Assembly (NCBI RefSeq): GCF_000007345.1 | Contig: NC_003552.1 | Span: forward strand, 124,001 to 188,000 | Direction: 5' to 3' | DNA: 64,000 nucleotides | From: Methanosarcina acetivorans C2A | GTDB taxonomy: Archaea > Halobacteriota > Methanosarcinia > Methanosarcinales > Methanosarcinaceae | Shown: in pieces, positions 26,169 to 34,891 of the stretch | Layout: every line of letters begins with the position of its first letter | How positions within the stretch are numbered: the stretch's first letter is position 1 | The notes under the pieces: model-generated | What the model saw: the letters and a program-made list of their open reading frames with translations, nothing else | What the model was told of the DNA's origin: nothing | The model's database searches: none | Made by a program: the position numbers and the translations under genes

Positions 26169-27299
26169 TTGATAGTCCGCAAAAATATTTCGATCGATCA
26201 ATGTTACATTGATAAATTAAAGCCCTTTCTGGACAAAAACAATGGAAATTTAAGTGCAGCGATAAGAGATTCTATAGAAGCTGCCTCTCAGGTTCTTGAT
26301 GAGAAAAAGAAGGAGAAGGGAGAAAAAGACTCACGTAGTGCTTTGAAGACTATCGAATTACGTAACAAAATGGTTGAAGATGAAGAATTTCTGCTAATTC
26401 ATCATACCATGCTTGAGTGGTTTATCAAAAAAACCTCAGGCCTGCTTCTTGAAGAAGCGACTGTATACGAGTTAATAAATCCCTATACTATTAAGAAAAT
26501 TCCTAATTTTGTTAATTATGTAAACGTCCTGAATGATAGGATGGGATGGAAAATTAAAGTTGGTGCCGAATATGCTGAACCGGAACCTGGAACTTTGATC
26601 CTGACCCTTTCAAACGGCAATCCCTGTTTCAGGGGAGTAGTTGCCCAGAGCCTTGCCCTCTATCTGGCAAAGCAGATGAAAATGGATGTACAGGGGCTGT
26701 TCAACAGGTCAAATGCAACTAAAATCTATTTTAAGCGGTTCGAGTTCCTCAATTATGAAAAAATCCCTAAAGGATTTGAAGAACATTTCGGGTCAATGGA
26801 AAGCACTTTTCGGGAAATCCAGAAAAGGCCGGAGTTCTGGAAGAACCTTGTCAAGACATACAGACAGCAGAACTACCAGCGGCTCAGCATGAACAAAAAA
26901 GTTTTTGAAGCATTTGTCTCAGGAGATCTTCCTTCAGTTGACGATATGGGAAGAGAATTCGAATTGCTTGCGGGCAAACCCCCGGAGACTTTTACCCTTG
27001 CAGAGCACATAATGATTTTCAAAGAACTTTACCTTACCGACAGTATAGGAAGCGATATTGAAGTCTGTACTGAGAAAGGACGCGAATATGTTAAACTGAT
27101 TCACGACTACTCCGACAGAAAAGTATGTGAACGCGTTATACAGTACTACTCAAATATCTTCAGGTCTATTGGTCATCCTTTTACAGTCACTTCAAGCCCC
27201 CATATGATTGTTTTCGAATTCGGGAAAAACCTGAGTCCCAGCCATATCTCCGAACCCGGGCTTGCAGGGGCCGAGTCCGAGCTTTCCTTTACTCCCTGA
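26169..27299 (+). CDS. Unrecognised protein with ribbon-helix-helix-like N-terminus, paralogue 3
   Basis: A protein of 376 residues from TTG 26169, chosen because it aligns with the TTG starts of paralogues 1 and 2 (IVRKNISIDQCYIDKLKPFL, NGNLSAAIRDSIEAA) and has GAGGA upstream; the open frame itself extends to 26106. Shared blocks: RSNATKIYF, YQRLSMNKKVFEAFVSGDLP, EVCTEKGREYVKLIHDYSD. It has an extra charged linker (EKKKEKGEKDSRS) after the RHH-like segment. This copy is the most divergent and is followed 46 bases later by the gene at 27346. Confidence 0.75.
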   Translation: MIVRKNISIDQCYIDKLKPFLDKNNGNLSAAIRDSIEAASQVLDEKKKEKGEKDSRSALKTIELRNKMVEDEEFLLIHHTMLEWFIKKTSGLLLEEATVYELINPYTIKKIPNFVNYVNVLNDRMGWKIKVGAEYAEPEPGTLILTLSNGNPCFRGVVAQSLALYLAKQMKMDVQGLFNRSNATKIYFKRFEFLNYEKIPKGFEEHFGSMESTFREIQKRPEFWKNLVKTYRQQNYQRLSMNKKVFEAFVSGDLPSVDDMGREFELLAGKPPETFTLAEHIMIFKELYLTDSIGSDIEVCTEKGREYVKLIHDYSDRKVCERVIQYYSNIFRSIGHPFTVTSSPHMIVFEFGKNLSPSHISEPGLAGAESELSFTP

Positions 27300-27345
27300 G
27301 TTTTTGGCAGATAATTTCATATGCGGAAGTTTCCTATCACTTTTC

Positions 27346-27912
27346 ATGAGTGATGTAATTCTGCTCTGGGACTGTCCTCTCCTTTTTGAAAAATTGTTTG
27401 TGGAATACGGGCTTGAGTGCAGCCGAGCGCTCTCGACTTCCCTTGGTACTCCTTATCTGCCCGCCTGTAAGATCCTTATCTTGCCTACAGGGTTTGCCAA
27501 TAAACAGTATACAAAAACAGGAGTCGGGCTTGAACGCGGCAAGCGTTCCCTTGAAAGATTTGTGGCAAAAGGCGGAACCCTGCTCGTCTTCGGTCCCCTT
27601 GTCCCCGAATATGAGTATGAGTGGCTGCCTTTCTCCCTTAAATACGTAATGGAAGAAAACTCCTGCACACCACGTCCTGTGGGCGAGCATGAAGCTCAGA
27701 AACTTATCGAAAACATTGTCCCCCCTGCAGGATGCGACGGCTACTTTTCAGAAACCGATGCTGAAGTTGTACTTGAAGACGAAAGGGGCAGGCCTATTAT
27801 GGTCGCAAAAGGAATTGGGGAAGGCATGATTGTCGCAACCACAATCCATGAATTGCCAGCAGCCGAGTTTTTTGAGTGCAGGGCCGTATGTACGAGAAAA
27901 GTGAAGGCCTGA
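27346..27912 (+). CDS. Hypothetical protein, possible glutamine-amidotransferase-like (flavodoxin-type) fold
   Basis: A 188-residue protein from ATG 27346; the frame is open from 27262 but the upstream part overlaps paralogue 3. MSDVILLWDCPLLFEKLF, then CKILILPTGFANKQY, then LERFVAKGGTLLVFGPLVPEYEYEWLPF resembles class I amidotransferase-like or ThuA-like alpha/beta folds, in which a beta-strand ends in a loop with G-G-x-L-L-V-F-G-P. No catalytic cysteine triad is evident. It follows the RHH-like paralogues closely and may belong to the same locus. Its TGA is part of the first unit of a 15-bp tandem repeat. Confidence 0.6.
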   Translation: MSDVILLWDCPLLFEKLFVEYGLECSRALSTSLGTPYLPACKILILPTGFANKQYTKTGVGLERGKRSLERFVAKGGTLLVFGPLVPEYEYEWLPFSLKYVMEENSCTPRPVGEHEAQKLIENIVPPAGCDGYFSETDAEVVLEDERGRPIMVAKGIGEGMIVATTIHELPAAEFFECRAVCTRKVKA

Positions 27913-28163
27913 TAAATGAATGTTTGATAAATGAATGTTTGATAAATGAATGTTTGATAAATGAATGTTTGATAAATGAATGTTTGATAAATGAATGTCT
28001 TATCAGTGAATGTCTAATAAATGAAGGTTTGATAAATAAAAGTTTGATACATGAAGGTTTGATACATGAAGGTTTGATACATGAAGGTTTGATAAATGAA
28101 GGTTTGATAAATGAAGGTCAGAAAGGTAAAGATTAGACAGATAAAGGTCTGAAAAATGAAATT
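27909..28163. repeat. 15-bp tandem repeat, about 17 units, starting at a stop codon
   Basis: Units of the form yTGATAAATGAAtGT: six nearly perfect copies of ttgataaatgaatgt, then variants ttgatacatgaaggt and ttgataaatgaaggt, fourteen clear units to 28118, then three eroded ones. Because 15 is a multiple of three, one frame stays open and reads repeated LINEC/LIHEG; I regard that ORF (27876-28136) as a by-product. Confidence 0.9.
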
Positions 28164-28361
28164 TCAAACCAAAAAGCTTCGTTCTATGATCTAAAGCCTG
28201 AAAACCTGAAAAATCCAAAATCTGAAATTCTAAAACCTGAAATATCTAACCCGAAATAAAGAAATACAGTATAACCGGCGTAAAAAGAACTCGATAATAA
28301 ACATAAAGGAAGCTTTAAAGGGAAAACAAACAGCTACAGACTGTAGCTCTTTTGTCAGCCC

Positions 28362-28664
28362 TTATTTTATTTTCTTTACATTTTTATCCTTTTTATATTG
28401 CTCTCTAAGTTTCTTGATTTCTTCCGCTTCGTTTTTCATTCTCAGTACAAAGAGGCCGAAGCAGGGCTTTATGAATTGAAATAGGATTGCATCTCCTGAA
28501 AAACCGACGGGGACGGATGTACCCAGAAGGAAAATGCCTTTTATATTGTACCCTCCCGGTACCAGGTACACTTCCTCCGCGTTTTTTTTAATAAGGTCTT
28601 CACATTCTTTAAGGGATGCATTTTTCAGGAGGATTTCGTAGTCAAATTCGCTTAAACATACCAT
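28362..28664 (-). CDS. DUF1894-like methanogen protein, copy 1
   Basis: A 100-residue protein homologous to the gene at 31353: shared YEILLKNASLKECED versus YEILLEKTTYKEARE, KNAEEVYLVPGGY versus KNSEEVYYVDPGY, and KPCFGLFVLRM versus KPCYGTFVLTV. It ends in a lysine-rich tail. Family members are confined to methanogens and have no assigned activity that I know of. Here it stands alone, without the DUF1890 partner found next to the other copy. AAAGGT precedes the ATG. Confidence 0.7.
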   Translation of the reverse strand: MVCLSEFDYEILLKNASLKECEDLIKKNAEEVYLVPGGYNIKGIFLLGTSVPVGFSGDAILFQFIKPCFGLFVLRMKNEAEEIKKLREQYKKDKNVKKIK

Positions 28665-29012
28665 TTTTGTACCTTTTATGATTTTTTTTCTTTAGAGAGT
28701 CCAGAAAGATTCTGACGTTTATCATTGCTTCGAATGACAGCTAATCAAATCTACAAATTAGAATTAGGGGGGATGATATATAGAGATAACATTTTGAAAC
28801 GAGAAACGGAGAGTTCTGTAGAAATTCTGATTCAATCTGAATAATACACTTTAGTCTGATCTCATAGTCCACAATATTGTTTTCGAAAAACTTTTTCTCG
28901 ATAATTTTTGAAATTTCCAAAAACACACATGATATTCTTCGAACAACAGGCACAAAGGAATAAAAATACTTCTCCGATCACAGTACTTCCAGGCCAAAAT
29001 AAAAGATAAATT
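28665..29012. other. Spacer between the DUF1894-like copy and the oxidoreductase
   Basis: About 350 AT-rich bases. A minus-strand frame at 28741-28953 (70 codons) has no recognisable features and I do not call it. TATA-like gatatatagag at about 28773 is probably part of the DUF1894-like promoter region on the minus strand. Confidence 0.35.
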
Positions 29013-30401
29013 TCATAGGTTTGGAATTTGTTCCTTTCTCAAAACGGTTATGAGTTTCACTATAGAATAAGCAGCTCTGGTTATTCCCATACTGCGTTCA
29101 TCCACATCTGTACCAACTAGATACAGATTTTTTACTGGCGTAGTTATCCCTGCGATAAAACCATTTATTGCCATAGAAGCTTTTTCCGGAACGGTCATTT
29201 GATAATGAATCATATCTATATGTTTGTTTATACCAGGATAAACTCGCAAAATAGTCTCGTAAGCATCCGATTTTTCAGATTCTAATGAACTATTTTCATC
29301 TATGGAAAACATAAAACCTACAAGCTTTTTGCCCGCAGGAGCAAAACTCTTGTTATAATTGCTTATCGGCATTGCCCAGAAAGGTTTTTGTTTAAACCAC
29401 ACTTCTCCCCCTGTGTAGTTGAATTCTTCAAACTCTTCGTCCAGACCAAGCCATATTGTTAAGGACTTCGACTGTTTGATTCTGCTTAAATCCGAAACAT
29501 AAGACGCAGGTAAATCAGTAACATATCTAGGGAGATCTTTTGCAAAAGCTGAGTAAATAATCGTATCTGCAAAATAGGAACCTTCATTTGTTAAGACTCC
29601 TTTTGCAGTGTTGTTTTCTGTGATTATCTGTTCTACGGCAGTATTAGTTTTAATCTCCACCGTTTCTGGCAAAGAATACAGAATGGCATTTAATATCGCT
29701 TTCAAACCGTTTCGCGGATAATACTGATTATAATTTACTTTGTTATTATTCAACAATCGACTGACATAAGACATTCTTTTAAATTTATCAATATACTGAT
29801 GTTCACTATTTTCGTGAGTAATATCCTTTTCTATATCCTCTTCAATAAATCCACCTCCGACAAACATCCTCTGAACCGATGTCTCTTTTGCGGATTTTCC
29901 GGATAAAAAATAACTAAATGTATCCATGAATTCTTTCGTGTCAGATGAGAGTGTATTCCATGGCAGGGATTGATAAACTGAAATATTAGATATGTCAGTT
30001 CCGAATTGCCATGAAAGCAGCATTTTAGTCAATGACTGCGCAATTATGAGACGATCTTTTCTTGGCAACACATCCATTGTAAGGTAGCCCGTAAGAGTGG
30101 TGGGAACTTCCTTTAAACCATCTTTATCACGTATAAAATAATCACCATAATCAACAAAAGCAGGAATATAGTCAAAATAATTTTCCATTAAATATCTTAG
30201 TGGCCCACCCTCATGGAGTTGAGTAATGGCATGAGGCCCGGTATCGACTTGATAACCGTTAACAAGATAGCTATTACAATTATTTCCCAGCTTTCTGTTT
30301 TTCTCTAAAACAAGAACTTTTTTCCCGGACTTGGACAATACCAGAGCAGATAATAAGCCACTGACGCCACCGCCTATTACAATCGAATCATAATTCTCCA
30401 T
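29013..30401 (-). CDS. Phytoene-desaturase/carotenoid-isomerase-like FAD-dependent oxidoreductase
   Basis: A 462-residue flavoprotein of the NAD(P)/FAD amine-oxidase-like superfamily (CrtI/CrtISO/RetSat relatives). The N-terminal dinucleotide motif IVIGGGVSGLLSALVLSKSGKKVLVLEKN is followed by NSYLVNGYQVDTGPHA; the C-terminal FAD motif is NLYLVGTDVDERSMGITRAAYS. The substrate is unknown; isoprenoid or tetraterpenoid reduction is possible. The gene is more AT-rich than the core genes and is preceded on the same strand, 26 bases away, by the 3' remnant of another gene, so an operon has lost its first member. Foreign origin is plausible but inferred. Confidence 0.8.
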   Translation of the reverse strand: MENYDSIVIGGGVSGLLSALVLSKSGKKVLVLEKNRKLGNNCNSYLVNGYQVDTGPHAITQLHEGGPLRYLMENYFDYIPAFVDYGDYFIRDKDGLKEVPTTLTGYLTMDVLPRKDRLIIAQSLTKMLLSWQFGTDISNISVYQSLPWNTLSSDTKEFMDTFSYFLSGKSAKETSVQRMFVGGGFIEEDIEKDITHENSEHQYIDKFKRMSYVSRLLNNNKVNYNQYYPRNGLKAILNAILYSLPETVEIKTNTAVEQIITENNTAKGVLTNEGSYFADTIIYSAFAKDLPRYVTDLPASYVSDLSRIKQSKSLTIWLGLDEEFEEFNYTGGEVWFKQKPFWAMPISNYNKSFAPAGKKLVGFMFSIDENSSLESEKSDAYETILRVYPGINKHIDMIHYQMTVPEKASMAINGFIAGITTPVKNLYLVGTDVDERSMGITRAAYSIVKLITVLRKEQIPNL

Positions 30402-30427
30402 AATATTTCTCTATAATGTAATACTGA

Positions 30428-30673
30428 TTAATATTTTTTTGCTATGTAAGCACAGTAGCATGAATAGAAGTCTGTGACTCTCACAGTATCAATTGCCTCA
30501 TGAAATTTTTTTTCCTTCCTGTTCTTCAGGAGGTCGATAAGTTCTATAAAGGTGTGATAGTCTATACCTGTACATTCCTTCAATAAAACAAGGATACAAT
30601 GTTGATATACCGGGTATGAACATATCTGGTAAACTGATCTTGATAATGGTTCATTCTGAAAGGCTGAAAATTT
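30428..30673 (-). pseudogene. 3' remnant of a gene upstream of the oxidoreductase, methyltransferase-like C-terminus
   Basis: An 81-codon open frame with no start codon, ending in TAA 26 bases before the oxidoreductase ATG. It reads PLSRSVYQICSYPVYQHCIL, then KECTGIDYHTFIELIDLLKN and VRVTDFYSCYCAYIAKKY. The ending resembles C-termini of class I SAM-dependent methyltransferases (compare YIEYIKYDGFMASYICKK of the gene at 52345). It has probably been truncated at its 5' end. Confidence 0.45.
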
Positions 30674-30897
30674 TCAGGACTGATCTCAACAGGTTTAATA
30701 CATAATTGGTTCTATCATTAGAATGATCAAAAACAAAACTTAGAGGGATTAAAACTCAAACCTATGGGGATGGTTGAATAAAACGTTGTCTCGTTTTCAA
30801 GGGTTTCTACCGAATGTCAATTGCAAAGGTTGAAATTCAGGATTAACCTATCCCACTCTTACAGATGATATCCAAGATTATCCAGAGATGAAATATT
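30674..30897. other. Spacer upstream of the DUF1890 gene
   Basis: About 220 bases with no ORF. It should hold the plus-strand promoter for 30898; no strong TATA box is evident. Confidence 0.3.
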
Positions 30898-31356
30898 ATG
30901 ACCGGCGCAAAAGTGCTCCTCATGATGGGATGCCCCGAGATCCCGATTCAAACCAGCATTGCCCTATATCTTTCCCACAAGCTGACCAACTTAGGATTCG
31001 ATGTAACGGTTGCAGGGACGGAAGCTGCAACAAGACTTTTGAAAGTTTCCGATTCCGATGGCTATTATGCAAAAAAGCTGGTGAATCTCGATAAAACCAT
31101 GGAGGACATTATTGAGAAAAGATCGGATTTCGACATCTGTTTCGCCTTTATGCATAACGATGCCGGAATGACCTATGCAGCGACCATGAGTGCCCTTTCT
31201 CAGGCAAAGCTTTATTCGATAGTCTTTGGCAGACACGCCGACGAACTGGCTGAAACCATCGAATTCGATGGTGAAAAGATCGTCTCGAAGGATGTTCACA
31301 ACCCCCTCCGCCTCAAGAACAGGCTGGATAAAATTGTGGAGGGGATAGCCATATGA
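30898..31356 (+). CDS. DUF1890-family methanogen protein
   Basis: A 152-residue protein with a flavodoxin/Rossmann-like pattern: KVLLMMGCPEIPIQTSIALYLSHKLTNLGFDVTVAGTEAATRLL, then DFDICFAFMHNDAGMTYAATMSAL. The MGCPE and HNDAGMTYA blocks mark the DUF1890 family found in methanogens. The activity is unknown. It overlaps the next gene by ATGA, so DUF1890 and DUF1894 proteins are made together and may form a complex; that is inferred from coupling. Confidence 0.8.
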   Translation: MTGAKVLLMMGCPEIPIQTSIALYLSHKLTNLGFDVTVAGTEAATRLLKVSDSDGYYAKKLVNLDKTMEDIIEKRSDFDICFAFMHNDAGMTYAATMSALSQAKLYSIVFGRHADELAETIEFDGEKIVSKDVHNPLRLKNRLDKIVEGIAI

Positions 31357-31727
31357 GCTGTATTGAGCAGATGAAGTACGAGATTCTCCTGGAAAAGACG
31401 ACTTACAAAGAGGCCAGAGAGTACATCGAGAAAAACTCAGAGGAAGTCTACTATGTAGACCCCGGATACAAGATTTTCAAGGACTACCACATAATAGGAG
31501 TGCCGCCCATTGCTATGGGGGTTAAGGGCAACTCTCTGATTTTCACCTATACAAAGCCCTGCTACGGAACCTTTGTCCTGACCGTAGACAGCGAGGACAG
31601 CACAAAAGAAATTGACCGGCTCAGAGAGACGGAGAAGAATAAGGTAAAGCCCTCTTTGAAGAAGAGCAAACCTCCTGAGAGCCCGAAGGCTCCCTCTGGC
31701 AGCTACCTGGATATGTGGAAAAAATGA
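31353..31727 (+). CDS. DUF1894-family methanogen protein, copy 2
   Basis: A 124-residue partner of the DUF1890 protein, translationally coupled by a 4-base overlap. The core YEILLEKTTYKEAREYIEKNSEEVYYVDPGY ... KPCYGTFVLTV is followed by a proline- and lysine-rich tail (KPSLKKSKPPESPKAP) that ends in SYLDMWKK. It is paralogous to 28362-28664, from which it is separated by the oxidoreductase block. After the stop come loosely repeated gaattta/agaaata units. Confidence 0.78.
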   Translation: MSCIEQMKYEILLEKTTYKEAREYIEKNSEEVYYVDPGYKIFKDYHIIGVPPIAMGVKGNSLIFTYTKPCYGTFVLTVDSEDSTKEIDRLRETEKNKVKPSLKKSKPPESPKAPSGSYLDMWKK

Positions 31728-31972
31728 ATTAAGATTAGGGGATTAGAGTTTAAGAAATAGAATTTAAGAAATAGAATTCAGGATAAAAGAATTAGGAGAA
31801 TTGAGCTGGAAGAAAAGAATTAGGAGAATTGATTTTAGAGGAAGTTGGGGGGGAGATTTTCCCTTCGCTCCCCTCTAAGTTGACTTGTAAAATTAAATTT
31901 TATACTTTTACTCTTACTATTGTTTTCACTTTCACTTTTATTTATACTCTTACTCTTACTTTTTCTTTAATC
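31728..31972. other. Repeat-rich spacer between convergent genes
   Basis: Contains imperfect units gagtttaagaaata, gaatttaagaaata, gaattcaggataaaa and two copies of agaattaggagaattga, then a T/C-rich tract (ttttactcttactattg..., 31900-31970). It is weaker than the other gene-end arrays. Convergent terminators for DUF1894 (plus) and purM (minus) should be here. Confidence 0.5.
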
Positions 31973-32974
31973 TCACTCTATTATCAGGTCTTTAACCCTG
32001 ATCCCGCTTTCCACAATTTTTCCTACGATTTTTCCACCGGTAAGCTCTGCAGCTTTTGCGGCGTCTTTTTCCGGCAGGATCATCAAAAAGCCCATGCCCA
32101 TATTGAAGGTTCTGTACATCTCAAGGTCTTCGACTTCGCCTTCTTTCTGCAGGAATTTGAAGATCTCCTGGGGCTCGATAGGGTCGGAAAATTCAAAGCC
32201 AAGTTTTGTTACCCTTCTCAGTTTCAAAAGCCCGCTGCCTGTTATGTGGGCAAGCCCGTGGACTTCGCACGCTTTAAGGACATCAAGGACTTCTATGTAA
32301 ATCCGGGTGGGCTCAAGGAGTTCGTCTCCTATGGTCTTTGAACTGTCATAGGGACAGGGATCGTGGTAAGAGTAGCCGGATTTCTCAATGATCTTCCTTA
32401 CAAGAGTATAGCCGTTACTGTGGACTCCTGTGCTCGGGATGCCGACAAGTACGTCGCCTACCCGGACCTTTCCTCCTTCTAGGATATCTTCTTTTTTGAC
32501 AACCCCCAGGCAGGTGCCTGCAAGGTCAAAACCTTTGATGATATCAGGGAGGGTTGCGGTTTCCCCGCCTACAATGGACATCCTTGAGATTTCGGCTCCT
32601 TTCAGCAGCCCTTCTCCTATCTGGGCGGCAAAACCCTCTTCATGCTTCTCCAGGGCCAGGTAGTCCACAAAGGCTACGGGTTCGGCCCCGATGGCAAGGA
32701 GGTCGTTAACGTTCATTGCGATACAGTCTATCCCCACGGTGTTCCAGCGCTTCATCTCGTTTGCAATAAGGACTTTTGATCCTACCCCGTCCGTCGTCAT
32801 GGCAAGGGCATATTCTCCGAAGTCCAAGAGCCCTGCATAGTGTCCTATTCCTGTAAGAGGGGCTCCAATACCCTTTCGAACATAACTCAGTTTGTCGATC
32901 AGGGTTTTGACGGTTTTTTCTTCCTTTGTGATATCCACGCCTGAGTCCGCGTATGTTAGGTGCTTTTCGCTCAC
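31973..32974 (-). CDS. purM: Phosphoribosylformylglycinamidine cyclo-ligase
   Basis: A 333-residue PurM that closes the imidazole ring to form aminoimidazole ribotide in purine synthesis. Blocks: LTYADSGVDI near the N-terminus, AMTTDGVGSKVLIA (ATP/substrate site), GIDCIAMNVNDLLAIGAEP, VGGETATLPDI, and GIPSTGVHSNGYTLVRK. The GTG at 32974 gives the normal family length; longer in-frame starts (33067) would overlap lysC. It lies 22 bases after the lysC stop, in one operon. Confidence 0.93.
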   Translation of the reverse strand: MSEKHLTYADSGVDITKEEKTVKTLIDKLSYVRKGIGAPLTGIGHYAGLLDFGEYALAMTTDGVGSKVLIANEMKRWNTVGIDCIAMNVNDLLAIGAEPVAFVDYLALEKHEEGFAAQIGEGLLKGAEISRMSIVGGETATLPDIIKGFDLAGTCLGVVKKEDILEGGKVRVGDVLVGIPSTGVHSNGYTLVRKIIEKSGYSYHDPCPYDSSKTIGDELLEPTRIYIEVLDVLKACEVHGLAHITGSGLLKLRRVTKLGFEFSDPIEPQEIFKFLQKEGEVEDLEMYRTFNMGMGFLMILPEKDAAKAAELTGGKIVGKIVESGIRVKDLIIE

Positions 32975-32996
32975 TCTCTGACCCTTCCTGTCTGCT

Positions 32997-34415
32997 TCAT
33001 AGCTTTTTTTCAATTCCATTTCCATTGTAAAGTTCGAATTCGTCATGCAGGGTCTTGACTGCAGCAAATGCGTCGCCCTCTCTGACCACGAAAGAGATAT
33101 TGTACTGGGAAGATCCCTGACTGATCATAATAATATTAATCATTGAATTCCCAAGTGCTCCGAAGACTCTTTTTGCCACTCCCGGAGTTCCTGCCATGCC
33201 CGCACCCACAACTGCAACCACACAGACATTTCTATCCGAGGTGATTTCCTTTACGATTTCACGGTTGAACTCGGCATGGAGGGCTTTTAATGCAGATTCT
33301 ACGTGTGACTCACTGACCACAAAAGAGAGGTTTGACTCTGAAGATCCCTGGCTGATCATAACAATATTTACCCCAGCTCGGGCAAGTGCGGTAAAGAGCC
33401 TGGCCACTGTTCCGACCGTTCCTGGCATTTCGGCTCCTGAAATATTAATAAGCGCTACGTTCTTGATCAGGCTTACTGCTTTTACTACGTGCCTGCACTG
33501 GAACTTCTCCGCAACCACAAGTGTGCCCGGAAACTCCGGGTTAAAAGTATTTTTGACGCGTACGGGAATATGTTCGCGCATTGCAGGTTCAATGGTGCGC
33601 GGGTGCAGCACGTTTGCCCCGAAGTAAGAGAGTTCCATGGCTTCTGCATAGGAGATCTGAGGGATGGTCTTTGCTTCGGGCACGATTCTCGGGTCCGTTG
33701 TCATAATCCCGTTGACTTCTTTCCAGAGCCAGATCTCATCGGCTTTCAGGGCTGCCCCAAGGATGGAAGCCGAGAAGTCAGACCCACTTCTTCCAAGGGT
33801 GGTAATGATTCCGTCTTCATTTTCTCCAATGAATCCCGTGACCACAAGGATATGGGACTCAAGCCTGCACCCAAGCCTCTTTAAGACAAGCTCGTATGTC
33901 TTTTCAAGAGGGCGGGCGTTTCCGTAATCCGATGTGGTTACAATTCCGGCTTCTCCTCCGGTGTATTCGATTGAAGCTGCCCCGAGGGAGCGGACCGCAC
34001 CCGAAACTATCGGAGCTGCCAGTCTCTCTCCATAGGAGGAGATATAGTCAATCGACCTGGAGGTAAGTTCGCCAAGATAGCAGATCCCGATCAGGGCTTT
34101 TTCGAGCTCTTCGATGCGGAGGTCAAGGACCTGGAGGACTTCTTTTGCGACCCTGGGGTCCTCAATGGCATCCTTCACAGCTTCGTGGTGTTTGTTTGTA
34201 AGCTCTGTTTTAAACTCTTTAACAAGTGAAACCTTGCCTTTTGTTGAAGCAAGGCGAGCATTTTCCAGAAGCCTATCGGTTACTCCACCGAGTGCCGAGG
34301 TTACTACCACGATCTGGTTGCCCTCCTCATGATATCTTTTAAGGAGCTGGGCAACGTGACGGATTTTTTTTCCGTCCCCAACGGAAGTTCCTCCAAATTT
34401 CATTACAATTTTCAT
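32997..34415 (-). CDS. lysC: Aspartate kinase
   Basis: A 472-residue enzyme that phosphorylates aspartate at the head of the lysine, threonine and methionine branch. KFGGTSVGDG marks the kinase start, with GRSGSDFSASILG and TTDPRIVPEAKTIPQISYAEAMELSYFGANVLHP following; the C-terminal two ACT domains (VNIVMISQGSSESNLSFVV and MINIIMISQGSSQYNISFVV) are the usual allosteric sites. The length is normal. It is upstream of purM in the same operon. The plus-strand frames over it are shadows. Confidence 0.92.
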   Translation of the reverse strand: MKIVMKFGGTSVGDGKKIRHVAQLLKRYHEEGNQIVVVTSALGGVTDRLLENARLASTKGKVSLVKEFKTELTNKHHEAVKDAIEDPRVAKEVLQVLDLRIEELEKALIGICYLGELTSRSIDYISSYGERLAAPIVSGAVRSLGAASIEYTGGEAGIVTTSDYGNARPLEKTYELVLKRLGCRLESHILVVTGFIGENEDGIITTLGRSGSDFSASILGAALKADEIWLWKEVNGIMTTDPRIVPEAKTIPQISYAEAMELSYFGANVLHPRTIEPAMREHIPVRVKNTFNPEFPGTLVVAEKFQCRHVVKAVSLIKNVALINISGAEMPGTVGTVARLFTALARAGVNIVMISQGSSESNLSFVVSESHVESALKALHAEFNREIVKEITSDRNVCVVAVVGAGMAGTPGVAKRVFGALGNSMINIIMISQGSSQYNISFVVREGDAFAAVKTLHDEFELYNGNGIEKKL

Positions 34416-34891
34416 GATCGGATCACGTTTTGGCCTTAAGTAGGATATTCTTACATCGTTATTTTTTCTAATATGTTACTTATGGTATTTTTGTTTAAGT
34501 AATTCTGACTATCCTGATCGTATTCAGGGTAACCCGAAATAGCACTAATTATGCTGACATTATAATCCGGCATTAGTACTAACAATAATCTGACATGTGT
34601 CCTGTTACGTTTACAGGTTCACTTCTCTATAAATAACCCTTCCTGTAAAGAACAGCATACGCTGGCTCTCCTGACACTTAATATATTTTACGCCGGGAAC
34701 CTGTCCTGTATAGGATATGGATACTATATTATAATGTTTGTGTAAAATGGGTATAGGAATTGAAACGTTAGGATTGGCAGAAAAAACCTGCTGACAGGTG
34801 TCCAATAAAATACCGGAACAGTCCTCCAGCAGAAAATGATATATTTTATCCGTAAGATGAAAGTGTAAAACAGTTGGAAACAGGTGAAGCA
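34416..34891. other. Divergent promoter region of lysC and apgM
   Basis: A 476-base spacer. The minus-strand frame 34611-34892 (93 codons) overlaps the apgM start and has no family features, so I do not call it. Stretches ttatagtaa/tataatcc (34540-34565) and gatatggatactatattataatg (34713-34735) are TATA-like; the latter is suitably placed for apgM with a long leader. Confidence 0.35.

Noticed and set aside
27876-28136. 86-codon ORF with LINEC/LIHEG repeats
   Set aside because: It is the open frame of a 15-bp tandem repeat that starts at the stop codon of another gene; no ribosome-binding site or family supports translation.
27909-28163. CRISPR array
   Set aside because: The units are contiguous 15-mers without spacers; none of the other repeats in the window has repeat-spacer structure either.
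28741-28953. 70-codon minus ORF between the DUF1894-like gene and the oxidoreductase
   Set aside because: AT-rich, no start signal and no recognisable features.
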